A stretch of DNA of 64,000 nucleotides from Rhodoferax ferrireducens. GTDB lineage: Bacteria; Pseudomonadota; Gammaproteobacteria; Burkholderiales; Burkholderiaceae_C. The position numbers and the translations under genes were made by a program. The notes below the pieces were generated by a model. The model did not search any database. It saw only the letters and a list, made by a program, of their open reading frames with translations, and was not told the DNA's origin. The stretch is from NCBI RefSeq assembly GCF_003347515.1, contig NZ_QEII01000236.1:124001-188000 (forward strand), given 5' to 3'. Every line of letters starts with the position of its first letter. Position 1 is the stretch's first letter. Of this stretch, positions 11,130 through 20,375 are shown one piece after another.

Positions 11130-11166
11130 GCACAGCACGCGCTGTGCAGCAAGGGGCGTAGCCCTC
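11130..11166. other. Tandem small hairpins in the rppH-proS gap
   Basis: GCACAGC/GCTGTGC (7-bp stem, 4-nt loop, 11130-11147) is followed by GGGC/GCCC around GTA. Both lie in the proS leader. Neither has a T-run, so they are not plain terminators. They could be a small palindromic repeat or an mRNA-stability structure. Confidence 0.35.
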
Positions 11167-11188
11167 AGTTTCTTCCCGGATATCTGCC

Positions 11189-12931
11189 ATGAAAGCCTCC
11201 CAATTCTTTATTTCCACCCTCAAGGAAGCGCCTGCGGACGCGGAGGTGGTCAGTCACAAGCTGATGATGCGTGCCGGCATGATCAAAAAGCTCGGCGCCG
11301 GCATCTACAGCCTCATGCCCATGGGCTTGCGCGTGGTGCGCAAAGTGGAGGCCATCGTGCGCGAAGAGATGAACCGGGCCGGTGCAGTGGAGCTGAGTAT
11401 GCCGGTGGTGCAACCTGCCGAACTCTGGGCTGAGACCGGTCGGTTCGAGACCATGGGCCCCGAGATGCTGCGCATCAAGGACCGCCACGGTCGGGATTTC
11501 GTGGTCCAGCCGACGAGCGAAGAGGTGGTGACTGACATCGCACGCCAGGAGATCAAGAGCTACAAACAGCTGCCGAAAAACTTCTACCAGATCCAGACCA
11601 AGTTCCGTGACGAACGCCGGCCACGTTTTGGTCTGATGCGTGGCCGTGAATTCATCATGAAAGATGCCTACAGTTTTGACCGAGATCAAGCTTCAGCCAA
11701 GGCCAGCTACCAGGTGATGGCGCAGGCTTACCGCAAGATTTTCGATCGTTTTGGCTTGACCTACCGGGCCGTGGCGGCGGACAGCGGTGCGATTGGCGGC
11801 GACCTGAGCGAAGAATTCCAGGTGATTGCCGCCACCGGCGAAGATGCCATCGTGTATTGCCCCACCAGTGATTACGCAGCCAATATGGAAAAGGCGGAGG
11901 CGCTGGCACCTGCTGGACCACGACCCGCTCCGATGCAAGCCATGGTGAAAACTGCTACGCCGGGCAAAAGTACCTGTGCCGACGTGGCCGAGTTGTTGGA
12001 CGTGCCGCTGCAAACAACGGTCAAGTCACTGGTACTGGCGACAGACACGCTCAGCAAAGAAGGCGAGATCGTCAAAACCCAGGTGTGGCTTCTCTTGCTG
12101 CGTGGCGATCACGACATGAATGAAGTCAAAGTGGGCAAGTTGGCGGGACTGGCCGATTCCCGTTTCGCCACGCTGGCCGAAATTGAAGATCATTTTGGTT
12201 GCAAGCCCGGCTACTTGGGTCCCATCGGCTTGCAGAAACCAGTCAATATCGTGGTCGACCGAGATGTGGCTGCCATGAGCGACTGGATTTGTGGCGCCAA
12301 CGAGCCCGACTTCCACATCACTGGCGTCAACTGGGGGCGCGACCTGCCCGAACCCACACTCGTGGCCGATCTGCGCAATGTCGTGGCCGGCGACGCATCG
12401 CCCGACGGGCAAGGTGTGCTGGCGATTGAGCGTGGCATCGAGGTCGGCCATGTGTTTTACCTCGGCACCAAATACAGCCAGGCGATGAATGCCACTTTCC
12501 TGGACGTGAACGGCAAACCGAGTTTCATGGAAATGGGCTGTTACGGCATTGGTATCACCCGCCTGCCCGCAGCCGCGATTGAGCAAAACCACGACGAGCG
12601 CGGCATCATCTGGCCCGACGCGTTGGCGCCATTTACCGTTGTACTGTGTCCGATCAGCCCGGATCGTTTCCCCGATGTCAAAGTGGCGGCCGACAAGTTG
12701 TATGCTGATTTGATCGCTGCCGGTGTGGATGTGATTCTGGATGACCGGGGTGAGCGTCCCGGCGCAATGTTTGCCGATTGGGAACTGATTGGTGTGCCGC
12801 ACCGCGTGACCCTGGGTGACCGGGGGCTGAAAGACGGACAGGTCGAATACCAGCATCGCCGCGATGCGGCGGCGACCAATGTGGCTGTGACAGAAATTTT
12901 CGGCCTGATCCAGTCCCGCCTGACAGCATGA
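11189..12931 (+). CDS. proS: Prolyl-tRNA synthetase
   Basis: 580-residue class II synthetase charging tRNA-Pro. Visible are motif 2 ([21 protein letters not shown], in part), the YbaK-like editing insertion at about 250-385 ([15 protein letters not shown]) that clears Ala-tRNA-Pro, motif 3 ([17 protein letters not shown]), and the C-terminal anticodon-binding domain. This is the bacterial ProS type 1 with editing domain. The stop overlaps the ATG of the next gene (ATGA). A tRNA-Pro gene lies 5.4 kb away, probably by chance. Confidence 0.97.
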   Translation: MKASQFFISTLKEAPADAEVVSHKLMMRAGMIKKLGAGIYSLMPMGLRVVRKVEAIVREEMNRAGAVELSMPVVQPAELWAETGRFETMGPEMLRIKDRHGRDFVVQPTSEEVVTDIARQEIKSYKQLPKNFYQIQTKFRDERRPRFGLMRGREFIMKDAYSFDRDQASAKASYQVMAQAYRKIFDRFGLTYRAVAADSGAIGGDLSEEFQVIAATGEDAIVYCPTSDYAANMEKAEALAPAGPRPAPMQAMVKTATPGKSTCADVAELLDVPLQTTVKSLVLATDTLSKEGEIVKTQVWLLLLRGDHDMNEVKVGKLAGLADSRFATLAEIEDHFGCKPGYLGPIGLQKPVNIVVDRDVAAMSDWICGANEPDFHITGVNWGRDLPEPTLVADLRNVVAGDASPDGQGVLAIERGIEVGHVFYLGTKYSQAMNATFLDVNGKPSFMEMGCYGIGITRLPAAAIEQNHDERGIIWPDALAPFTVVLCPISPDRFPDVKVAADKLYADLIAAGVDVILDDRGERPGAMFADWELIGVPHRVTLGDRGLKDGQVEYQHRRDAAATNVAVTEIFGLIQSRLTA

Positions 12932-13572
12932 CCTTGCCGCTGGCGGCCACCCTGGTTTCCAGGCGAATCAGCCTGATATCCCTGATTTCAGGGATTGGCC
13001 TGCTATCAGCCCAAGAGCAGGCCGCCGCCGGGCGCCAGATGGAAGAGCCGCTGATGGACTCGGTGCGCACCGCCTTGAGTTCGGCCATTTCCAACCATGC
13101 ACCGCCGGTGCCGGAGTTCTCCGATACCGAGTCCCGCCTCAAATATCTGCGCTGGCTGGGCGGCATGAGCGATCGTCTGCGCAAGAAGAAGCCGGAATGG
13201 AACGTGCGCAAGGAGTTTCTTCAAACCCTCTGGTACGAAAGCCGGCGCGCGGGCCTGGACCCGGCGATGGTGTTGGGGCTGGTGCAAGTGGAAAGCAATT
13301 TCCGCAAATTTGCCGTTTCTAGCGTGGGTGCCCGCGGTTACATGCAGATCATGCCGTTCTGGACGCGGGTGCTGGGCGATGGTGACGCCGGCAAACTGTT
13401 TCATATGCAGACCAATCTGCGTTTTGGCTGCGTGATCCTGCGCCACTACCTGGACCGTGAACGAGGCGATGTCTTCCTGGCGCTGGGACGCTACAACGGT
13501 TCGCGCGGCAGAGCCCCGTACCCGAACGCGGTGCTGGGCGCGAAAAGGCTGTGGGAATATCCCACGGCCTGA
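12928..13572 (+). CDS. Lytic transglycosylase (SLT domain)
   Basis: 214-residue peptidoglycan lytic transglycosylase. The N-terminus is weakly hydrophobic and followed by AQEQAAAG, consistent with export. The C-terminal SLT fold (about 105-200) has the catalytic Glu in [14 protein letters not shown], then [14 protein letters not shown] and the [16 protein letters not shown] block, matching family 1 enzymes. It overlaps proS by 4 nt, so it depends on the proS transcript. The pairing of proS with a lytic transglycosylase recurs in related betaproteobacteria, to my knowledge. The particular mlt class is not assigned. Confidence 0.88.
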   Translation: MTLPLAATLVSRRISLISLISGIGLLSAQEQAAAGRQMEEPLMDSVRTALSSAISNHAPPVPEFSDTESRLKYLRWLGGMSDRLRKKKPEWNVRKEFLQTLWYESRRAGLDPAMVLGLVQVESNFRKFAVSSVGARGYMQIMPFWTRVLGDGDAGKLFHMQTNLRFGCVILRHYLDRERGDVFLALGRYNGSRGRAPYPNAVLGAKRLWEYPTA

Positions 13573-13602
13573 AGGCCAAGGCTTGGCCCTCCGTGAAGGG
13601 CC

Positions 13603-14598
13603 TTATTGCAGAAAACCGATCTGCCCTTTTTTGAGGCCCGCCTTGGGCAGGTCGGCCACGCCGATCTCATCGCGCCGTTCCAGCTGGGCGTTGCCAAAGC
13701 CGGTCATCAAGGCCCGGCGCATCTCCCGTGGCGCCATCTCGCACAACTGGTCAAGCACGTCGTCGTTCGGTTCGGGTGCAAAACGCGCGCCCCAGCCATG
13801 TTCGTTGCGAATGGTCTGGTACAGATTGCGGGCAATCTGGCGTGCTGCATCCTGGGATGGTGGCTCCACCACAAACACATTCATGCGGTTCAAAATCGGC
13901 TCCGGGATGGCGCGTTCGTCGTTGGCTGTGGTGATCCAGATCACCTGGCTGGCGTCAATGGCAACCTCGGCAAACTCGTCGGTAAAGCTCTGCGCCGTAT
14001 CGTGCTCCAGCAGGCTGTACAAGGCGCCCAGCGGGTCGTACTGCGCGTCGGCGCTGGCCTTGTCAATCTCGTCCACCACGATCACCGGATTGGCATATTC
14101 GCCGTCCACCAGGGCCTCAAACACTTTGCCCGGTTTGGCCCCTTTCCATTGCGACGACGAGCCCGACAGCAGCCAGCCGGCCGTCATGGAACTCATGGGC
14201 ACCAGACTCATGCCGGTGCCGAGCAGGTCGGCCAGCTTTTTGGCAAAGTGGGTTTTGCCAATACCGGGCGGGCCGAGCAACAAGATGGGCGTGACCTCCA
14301 GCCCGTCGCGGCAGTCCTGGGCCAGGGCGACATGGCGTTTGACGTCGTCCAGCACCTCAGTGAAGTTGGGCAGGGTGTGATACAGGCCCGCCATGTCGGG
14401 TACGCCCGAGGGTTTGACCTGAAAGCGCTGGGGCCCGCGTTCCAGCATGCGCTGGTAGGTGGCGCGCAGGCTGTCGTGCTCGTGGTCTTGCAGCTTGGCC
14501 AGCTTGCGCTCGACCTCGTCGGGCTGGAACACACGGCGCATTTGCGCCACCGGCAGGTGAAACGGTGAAGACTGGGGAACAAGACTGCGAGATTCCAT
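13603..14598 (-). CDS. AAA+ ATPase, Lon-like module, stand-alone
   Basis: 331 residues from the ATG at 14598, which has an AGGAG ribosome-binding site 6 nt upstream; the frame is open further but without a better start. Walker A GPPGIGKT lies at 109-116, Walker B VIVVDEIDKA at 172-181, and sensor 1 WITTANDE follows. The segment GSSSQWKGAKPGKV and the lid order resemble the ATPase part of Lon, but there is no protease domain. It is a single-gene unit between a convergent transglycosylase and grxD. The partner is unknown. MoxR-like or Lon-like chaperone roles are both possible. Confidence 0.8.
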   Translation of the reverse strand: MESRSLVPQSSPFHLPVAQMRRVFQPDEVERKLAKLQDHEHDSLRATYQRMLERGPQRFQVKPSGVPDMAGLYHTLPNFTEVLDDVKRHVALAQDCRDGLEVTPILLLGPPGIGKTHFAKKLADLLGTGMSLVPMSSMTAGWLLSGSSSQWKGAKPGKVFEALVDGEYANPVIVVDEIDKASADAQYDPLGALYSLLEHDTAQSFTDEFAEVAIDASQVIWITTANDERAIPEPILNRMNVFVVEPPSQDAARQIARNLYQTIRNEHGWGARFAPEPNDDVLDQLCEMAPREMRRALMTGFGNAQLERRDEIGVADLPKAGLKKGQIGFLQ

Positions 14599-14713
14599 GA
14601 TGGACTCCTGAGTAGTAACTTTCCAAGCAACAACCACAACCCCATTCAAGCACAAGTTGTGCCTGCTATTAACGCAATTAGGGCACCAAAAAGTGACATT
14701 GTTCGGTTGAATA

Positions 14714-14746
14714 ACAAAAAAGCCACCTCGCGGTGGCTTTTTTGTT
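14714..14746 (-). terminator. Strong intrinsic terminator after grxD
   Basis: AGCCACC/GGTGGCT stem (7 bp, TCGC loop) flanked by A6 and T6 tracts, so it can act in both directions. The gene ending nearest on the minus strand is grxD. Confidence 0.88.
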
Positions 14747-14805
14747 GCATGCGTATCCAGTCACTGGCCTGCACACATGGAACCGGGATTGGCCCGGCGG
14801 CTACT

Positions 14806-15129
14806 TCAGGATTTGGCCGTCAAGGCCTGCTGCAACTCACCGTTTTCGTACATTTCCATCATGATGTCCGAGCCGCCAATGAACTCACCCTTGACGTAGA
14901 GCTGGGGGATTGTTGGCCACTGGCTGTAGTCCTTGATGCCGGCGCGAATTTCGTCATCTTCCAGCACATTGACGGTCTTCAGCGCCTTGGGGTCCACGCC
15001 ACAGGCTTTCAAAATCTGGATGGCGCGGCCCGAAAAACCGCACTGGGGAAAACTGGCGTTGCCCTTCATGAAAAGGACCACTTCGTTGGATTTCACCAGT
15101 TCGTCAATGCGTTGTTGTGTGTCGCTCAT
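14806..15129 (-). CDS. grxD: Monothiol glutaredoxin, CGFS type (Grx4)
   Basis: 107 residues from the ATG at 15129, which has a GAGGAC ribosome-binding site; this gives the family start [12 protein letters not shown]. The CGFS active site lies at residues 30-33 ([10 protein letters not shown]), with the KGNASFP loop, the [19 protein letters not shown] glutathione/cluster-binding region, and a downstream helix. CGFS glutaredoxins bind a bridging [2Fe-2S] cluster and pass it to acceptor proteins. It is a single gene ended by a strong terminator. Confidence 0.96.
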   Translation of the reverse strand: MSDTQQRIDELVKSNEVVLFMKGNASFPQCGFSGRAIQILKACGVDPKALKTVNVLEDDEIRAGIKDYSQWPTIPQLYVKGEFIGGSDIMMEMYENGELQQALTAKS

Positions 15130-15214
15130 GTCAATAGTCCTCGTAAATAGATGGCGCAATTATTTCACCTTCGCCCGCGCCGCGCCGCAGGTAACCCCGC
15201 ACCGAGAAGGGATT

Positions 15215-15282
15215 GAAATTGATTGCTATTTTATATATAGCTTACTACGCTTATTCGATGGGGGCTAGAGGCCTATTTTGCA
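15215..15282 (+). repeat. Dispersed ~55-nt repeat, copy C
   Basis: One of the clearest forward copies: GAAATTGATTGCTATTT, then TATAGCTTACTACGC, then GGGGGCTAGAGGCCTATTTT. It occupies most of the 254-nt gap between grxD and slyD. Confidence 0.8.
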
Positions 15283-15383
15283 TATAAAAGGTGAATCTTT
15301 CGCCCCTCTTGGGATTTTCCGCTCCATCCGGCAATGCGCGAAAATGGCAGCCTGACAATTACATTTGCAACTCAAGCACACCT

Positions 15384-15860
15384 ATGAAGATCGAAAAAGA
15401 CACCGCCGTCACCTTGCGCTACAAGGTGGCCGACACCTTGGGAAAAGTCCTGGAGGAAAGCCAGGAGCCCATGGTTTACCTGCATGGCGGCTACGACAAC
15501 ACCTTCCCCAAGGTTGAGGCTGCGCTGGAAGGCCAAATGCCGGGCTTCCAGACCACGCTGGAACTGCAGCCGCAGGATGCCTTCGGCCTGCGCGATGAGA
15601 GTCTGGTGCAGACCATTCCCAAGACCCAGTTCCCGCCCGGCGTGAAAGTGGGCGGGCAGCTGCAGGGCCAGGGCGAGGACGGGCATGCGCATGTGTTCAC
15701 CGTGATGAAGATCAAGGGCGACACGGTCATGCTGGACGGCAACCACCCTTTGGCCGGCAAAGCCTTGCGTTTTGGCGTCACGGTCGTGTCGGTTCGCCCG
15801 GCGACCGAAGAGGAAATTGCGCACCGCCATGTGCACGGTGAGCATGGTCACCACCACTGA
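15384..15860 (+). CDS. slyD: SlyD-like FKBP-type peptidyl-prolyl isomerase
   Basis: 158 residues from the ATG at 15384 (MKIEKDTAVTLRYKV), matching SlyD-type proteins; the longer open frame has no supporting signal. It combines an FKBP fold (YLHGGYDNTFPKVEAAL, and later GNHPLAGKALRFGVTV) with an inserted chaperone flap (about 65-120). The C-terminus is histidine-rich (HRHVHGEHGHHH) and probably binds nickel. SlyD catalyses proline isomerisation and supplies nickel to hydrogenase or urease maturation in some bacteria. No hydrogenase genes are here. Confidence 0.93.
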   Translation: MKIEKDTAVTLRYKVADTLGKVLEESQEPMVYLHGGYDNTFPKVEAALEGQMPGFQTTLELQPQDAFGLRDESLVQTIPKTQFPPGVKVGGQLQGQGEDGHAHVFTVMKIKGDTVMLDGNHPLAGKALRFGVTVVSVRPATEEEIAHRHVHGEHGHHH

Positions 15861-15889
15861 AGTTTGGTAACCCTGAGTCCGCGAGAAGG

Positions 15890-17926
15890 CTAGCGCGTGC
15901 GCAAGGCTGGCAGCAGGCGTTCCACGCTGTCGACGGACACCCGTTGGGCATCAGGAGCCAGCGGCGCCAGCATGTTGAAAGTCTCTGCGCTCAGCCGGCC
16001 GACCAGATGAACAAGCTCGCTGAAGCGCAGCCCCTGGCGCACCAGAAACGCCACATACGTGTGGCGCAGTGCGACCGGGGTGATGGATTGAGGGTGTTCT
16101 AGTTCGGCGTCATAGGCGCTGGAGGTCACGACAGAATGGATGTCCTCGGCGTCCAAAGCGCGATCCTTTGCCTTTAGAAACAAGGGTGTGTCCGGCGAGC
16201 CCGCGTGCCGGTGCGCCGTCAGTGCAAGCAATTGGGCTGGCAAGGGCAGCGCGCGGCTGGATTCTCCCGGCACCTGTAGCGTGTCTGTTGCGGTATCCAC
16301 ATGCTGGCGCCGCAAAGACACCACCTCATCGGCGCTCAAGCCGCACAGCAGGCAGGCCAGGATGGCCAGATTCTCGGGCGCCGCGGACGCCAGTAATTTT
16401 TCGACTTCGTCGGAGCGCAGCTCGCGCGGCAAGGGATTGCCCAAAAGTCGGGTGTCCTGACCGCCCGGCAGCGGCGGACTTGAAGCTGACCCTGCGCCAA
16501 GCGCTGGTCCGATGGGCTGGGCGATCGCCATCCACGGCTGGGGCAGGATCACAGTCGAGGGGCCAGGGGGCTGAATTTCCTTCCGGTTGAAAAATTCCAC
16601 GAACCAGACCGCCAGAAAACCCAGCGCGAGGGAGGCGGCCAGGCTGATGCCGGCGTCGCGCCAGTACAAGGGGCGCCAAGCTCCATCGGGCGTCACCGCC
16701 GGTTCCACCACCAGAATGCGCGGCCGGCGTGCTGTTTCACTGGACTCCATGGCGAGCAGCTTCTTTTTGGCGTTCTGGCGCATTTCCTCCAGACCTTTCA
16801 TCTCCTCCTGCATGCCCTGGTATTCACTAAAACGGCGGCTGAAGACCTGCACGCTCTGTTTGTCGTCCGCGAGTTGTTGTTGCAGGCGCTGGGTCGCGGC
16901 GCGCACGCTGGCGAGGTCTTCGCGCGCCTCGGCCAAGCCCATTTGCTGGCTTTTCTGCCGTTCGCCGTCCAGTTGCAGCTCCAGGTTGGAAATTCTGGTC
17001 TTGAGAGCCTTGGAAGGGGCGTCCATGTCCATGTACTGCGGGGTGAACTGGCGCTCCAGAGCGCGCCATTCTTCCCGGGCCTGGGACAGGCGAGCCTCGA
17101 TATTGGCGACCGTGGGATTGTCTTTGGCCTGTGGCGTGCGTTTGCCTTCTGCGATGGCCTGTTCAATGGCCCGGACCCGGCCGGCGGCGATGGCTTCACG
17201 ATCGGTGGCGGTGCTCAGGGATGTGCTCAGTCCTCGCAGCCGCGACAGGGTCTGGTTCTCGTCGCGCTCGCTGGACACGATGTTGGACTGCAATCTGTAG
17301 GCTTCCAGATTTTTTTTCTTCTCCGCCACGTTGGCTTCTATGACCTGAAGCGCTTGGCGGGTTTCAAGCAACTGGGCCTGGGAGGCTGCGTTGCCCGTTG
17401 CTGCCTGCTCGTCGCGGTAGGTTTCGATCAATGTATTGATCAGCCGCGCCACCAAAGCTTGCTCAGGACCCTGCGCCTGCAGCTGCACCATCTGCGTACC
17501 TTCAACCGGCGTTACCGTCAGCATGTTTTGCACCGTCATGATGGGATCGGCATCCAGACCCTTCAAATGGCCGAGTTCCTGCAGCTTCTTGACGACTTTT
17601 TCAAGTAGCGGGCGGCTGGTGAGTATCTGCACTTCACTTAGAAAGTCGGGTTTGGCATCCGGGACGGCGGGTGTGTCGCGGAGCGCCACCCGTTCGGCCG
17701 GTGTGACCAGCACCCGTGCATTGGCCATGAAGATGGGACTGCGCAGGAAGGTGTAACTCAGGCTCACCAGCAGGCACAGCACGAACACGCCGGAGAAAAT
17801 AAATATCCGATGTCGCATCGCCCTGCTGCGTGGCGTGGGTTCGACATTCGCGTTGGCGTAACCAGCGTGCCGTGTTCCGAATTCATTCGGAAACACCCGC
17901 TGCAAGGGGACTGACTGATCGCTCAT
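15890..17926 (-). CDS. Wzz/GumC-like membrane protein fused to a degenerate tyrosine-recombinase domain
   Basis: 678 residues. The N-terminal two-thirds looks like a polysaccharide co-polymerase: a helix at about 41-60, a Wzz-type segment (LRSPIFMANARVLVTPAE), a long periplasmic coiled coil (about 185-395), a proline-rich EPAVTPDGAWRP turn, and a second helix at about 424-445. After a Pro/Gly linker, residues 500-660 read like a phage-integrase catalytic domain: CLLCGLSADEVVSLRRQHVD and ITPVALRHTYVAFLVRQGL. The Arg-I position is Ser531, the HxxR His is Val618 (R621 is kept), the next His is Arg644 and the Tyr position is Leu653. Cleavage activity is therefore unlikely. There is no polysaccharide locus nearby. 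The function is unknown; the tail occupies the place where Wzc-type proteins carry a tyrosine kinase. Confidence 0.85.
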   Translation of the reverse strand: MSDQSVPLQRVFPNEFGTRHAGYANANVEPTPRSRAMRHRIFIFSGVFVLCLLVSLSYTFLRSPIFMANARVLVTPAERVALRDTPAVPDAKPDFLSEVQILTSRPLLEKVVKKLQELGHLKGLDADPIMTVQNMLTVTPVEGTQMVQLQAQGPEQALVARLINTLIETYRDEQAATGNAASQAQLLETRQALQVIEANVAEKKKNLEAYRLQSNIVSSERDENQTLSRLRGLSTSLSTATDREAIAAGRVRAIEQAIAEGKRTPQAKDNPTVANIEARLSQAREEWRALERQFTPQYMDMDAPSKALKTRISNLELQLDGERQKSQQMGLAEAREDLASVRAATQRLQQQLADDKQSVQVFSRRFSEYQGMQEEMKGLEEMRQNAKKKLLAMESSETARRPRILVVEPAVTPDGAWRPLYWRDAGISLAASLALGFLAVWFVEFFNRKEIQPPGPSTVILPQPWMAIAQPIGPALGAGSASSPPLPGGQDTRLLGNPLPRELRSDEVEKLLASAAPENLAILACLLCGLSADEVVSLRRQHVDTATDTLQVPGESSRALPLPAQLLALTAHRHAGSPDTPLFLKAKDRALDAEDIHSVVTSSAYDAELEHPQSITPVALRHTYVAFLVRQGLRFSELVHLVGRLSAETFNMLAPLAPDAQRVSVDSVERLLPALRTR

Positions 17927-18033
17927 AGGCGTTGATTGGAGCGGATCATTCAGGCAGTCGAATTGAAAATGATCAATGCAAGCCGGAAGAAAGTTGTTAC
18001 CAAATGCTGGATTGGCGCGACCACGCGCGCCAG

Positions 18034-18882
18034 TCAGACCTGCGGCAGGTGCCCACCGCTGCAGCGCTCAATGCCGCTCAAGTCATTCCGGGACTGGACG
18101 TCGCAGAAGCCGGCAGCCGTCAGCAAGCCACGTACTGCTGCGGCCTGGTCAAAACCATGCTCCAGCAGCAGCCAACCGCCCGGATGCAAATGGGCCGGGG
18201 CCTGGGTGATGATGCGGCGGATGTCATCCAGACCGTCCGGGCCGGACGCTAGCGCCTGCAGGGGTTCGTGGGTGAGGGCGCGCAGGTGCTGGTCTTGCGC
18301 GGCAATGTAGGGCGGGTTGGAGACGATGACCTGAAAACGCGCTTGCACGCCGTTCAGCCATGAACCCTGCAGGAACTGCACATCGAGATGGAGGCGTTGC
18401 GCGTTGGCGCGTGCGACCGCCAGCGCGTCCTCGCTGTAGTCGATGGCGCTCAGTTGCAGATCCGGCCGCGTTGCCTTGAGTGCCAGCGCAATGGCGCCGC
18501 TGCCGGTGCCGAGGTCGAGCACGCTCAAGTTGGGCGCCGCCGGGAGCACCGCCAGCGCCCACTCCACCAGTGTCTCGGTGTCGGGCCGGGGCACCAGCAC
18601 CCGGGCGTCGACCCGCAGGTCCAGGCCAAAAAACTCCTTGTGACCGGTGATATAGGCCAGCGGTTCGCCTGCAGCGCGGCGCTGCACGTTGGCGTCAAAC
18701 GCGGCTTGCACTGTTGGCCCCAGCATGTCGGTGTCGTGCGCGTGCAGCCAGGCGCGCTCATGGGCGTTCTTGCCGAGCGCGCGCAGCAAAAGCAGTTGCG
18801 CGTCCAGCCGGTCCAGCCCGCCGGCGATGGCGGCCGCGATAGCCTGCGACACGCACAGCGCTGGCTTTGCCGGTCTGTTCAT
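18034..18882 (-). CDS. prmC: Release factor glutamine N5-methyltransferase
   Basis: 282-residue SAM-dependent enzyme that methylates the Gln of the GGQ motif in RF1 and RF2. An N-terminal helical domain (about 1-80) precedes a Rossmann methyltransferase. It contains LDLGTGSGAIALALK (SAM motif I), the YSEDALAVARANA loop, and the catalytic SNPPYIA motif, which binds the substrate glutamine. It belongs to the hemA-prfA-prmC cluster, so the enzyme sits next to its substrate gene. The 80-residue plus-strand gene at 18964 lies between prmC and prfA. Confidence 0.96.
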   Translation of the reverse strand: MNRPAKPALCVSQAIAAAIAGGLDRLDAQLLLLRALGKNAHERAWLHAHDTDMLGPTVQAAFDANVQRRAAGEPLAYITGHKEFFGLDLRVDARVLVPRPDTETLVEWALAVLPAAPNLSVLDLGTGSGAIALALKATRPDLQLSAIDYSEDALAVARANAQRLHLDVQFLQGSWLNGVQARFQVIVSNPPYIAAQDQHLRALTHEPLQALASGPDGLDDIRRIITQAPAHLHPGGWLLLEHGFDQAAAVRGLLTAAGFCDVQSRNDLSGIERCSGGHLPQV

Positions 18883-18963
18883 TCTGATACCCCTGTTGTG
18901 TGCAGATGAGCACCTTTTGGCCGTATGCTGTCAGCCTGAACCAACCAAGGCTTAGGGGTCAAC

Positions 18964-19206
18964 ATGCACAGCGCACCAGTCAAGTACCTGATCGTGATCG
19001 ACTCGGGGGGACCCATGGTGGCGCGGCTGTTCAATGCGGAGCGTGCCCCGGTGATGGACATGGACGCCTCGACCGAAGAGGTGGTGGCAACGATTGACGG
19101 CCTTATGCCGACGGCCAGCGCCGCTGACCCTGAATGGGACCGGGCGCTGGCGGGACACAGCGGGATTGAGCGGGCGATGGCCGAGGTCTACACCTTGGCG
19201 GTCTGA
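18964..19206 (+). CDS. Small conserved-looking hypothetical protein (80 aa)
   Basis: Not recognised. 80 residues beginning MHSAPVKYLIVIDSGGPMVA, acidic overall, without cysteine pairs, signal peptide or membrane helix. The open frame has normal codon use and a GGGGTCA segment upstream. It lies on the opposite strand between prmC and prfA, so it interrupts a gene pair that is usually adjacent. The N-terminal beta-strand pattern KYLIVIDSGG suggests a small alpha/beta fold. It could be a lineage-specific cytoplasmic protein. Coding status is likely but not certain. Confidence 0.6.
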   Translation: MHSAPVKYLIVIDSGGPMVARLFNAERAPVMDMDASTEEVVATIDGLMPTASAADPEWDRALAGHSGIERAMAEVYTLAV

Positions 19207-19220
19207 GACCGGGGCGGCGT

Positions 19221-20318
19221 TCATGTCGCGCCCACTTCCAGTGCCGCCAGTTGCTCCGCTGCCTCGTAGGCCTGCAGCGCCTGGACCACGTCGTCCAAGT
19301 CACCTTCCATGATGTAGAGCAGCTTGTACAGCGTGAGGTTGATGCGGTGGTCGGTCAGGCGACCCTGCGGGAAGTTATAGGTGCGGATGCGGTCGCTGCG
19401 GTCGCCCGTGCCGATCAGGCCCTTGCGCTCGGCGGCGTCTTTGGCGGCACGCTCGGAGCGGTCTTTTTCATGGATGCGGGCGGTCAGCACTTTGAGCGCC
19501 TGGGCCTTGTTGCCGTGCTGGCTGCGGCCTTCCTGGCATTCGGCCACTATGCCGGTCGGGATGTGCGTGATGCGCACCGCCGAGTCGGTTTTGTTGATGT
19601 GCTGGCCGCCGGCGCCGCTGGCGCGGTAGGTGTCGATGCGCAGGTCCGCCGGGTTGATCTGGATCGCCACCGCCTCATCCGGCTCGGCCAACACCGCCAC
19701 CGTGCAGGCGCTGGTGTGGATGCGTCCCTGCGTCTCGGTGGCCGGCACGCGCTGCACGCGGTGGCCGCCGGATTCGAACTTGAGGGCGCCGTACACGTTG
19801 TCACCCTCAATGCGGATTACCACCTCCTTGTAGCCGCCCAGTTCGCTGGAGGATTCGCTGATGATCTCGGTTTTCCAGCCGCGGCGTTCGCAGTAGCGCG
19901 TGTACATGCGCGCCAGATCGCCGGCAAACAGGGCCGATTCGTCGCCGCCGGTGCCGGCGCGGATTTCCATGAAGGCGTTGCGTGCGTCGTCCGGGTCTTT
20001 GGGCAGCAGCATGCGCTGCAGCTCGCCTTCCAGTTGCTGCAGTTCGGCGGTGGCGCTGTCGATCTCTTCTTGCGCCATCTCGGTCATGTCGGCGTCGTCT
20101 GAAGCACTTTTAAGCATCTCCTGCGCCGCGGCCAGATCGGCCTCGCGCTGGGTATAGCGCGCCCAGCGGGTCGCCACCGCGGAGACTTCGGTGTGCTCGC
20201 GCGACAGTACCAGGAACTGCTTCATGTCCTTCATGATGTCTTCGCGCGAGAGCAGGAATTCAAGCTCGCCCAAGCGGTCGGCATAGCGTGCGAGTTGTTG
20301 ACGGAGGAATGGTTTCAT
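19221..20318 (-). CDS. prfA: Peptide chain release factor 1
   Basis: 365-residue RF1, which releases nascent chains at UAA and UAG. The stop-codon recognition motif PAT is visible in [18 protein letters not shown], and the universal GGQ of the hydrolysis loop in [17 protein letters not shown] near residue 238. PrmC, encoded just downstream, methylates this glutamine. Length is normal. Its 5' side is separated from hemA by a 184-nt gap with a large palindromic repeat, so expression may be partly uncoupled from hemA. Confidence 0.98.
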   Translation of the reverse strand: MKPFLRQQLARYADRLGELEFLLSREDIMKDMKQFLVLSREHTEVSAVATRWARYTQREADLAAAQEMLKSASDDADMTEMAQEEIDSATAELQQLEGELQRMLLPKDPDDARNAFMEIRAGTGGDESALFAGDLARMYTRYCERRGWKTEIISESSSELGGYKEVVIRIEGDNVYGALKFESGGHRVQRVPATETQGRIHTSACTVAVLAEPDEAVAIQINPADLRIDTYRASGAGGQHINKTDSAVRITHIPTGIVAECQEGRSQHGNKAQALKVLTARIHEKDRSERAAKDAAERKGLIGTGDRSDRIRTYNFPQGRLTDHRINLTLYKLLYIMEGDLDDVVQALQAYEAAEQLAALEVGAT

Positions 20319-20375
20319 GAGTGATCAGACGATGCGGGACAGGGAGATTAAGGTTGCAGGATTGGCCTTTTTGAC

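Noticed and set aside
15890-16390. Integrase-like sequence read as a prophage or genomic-island integrase
   Set aside because: It is in frame with, and downstream of, a Wzz-like membrane module. The catalytic residues are missing, there is no tRNA or att-like duplication beside it, and no phage or island genes follow.
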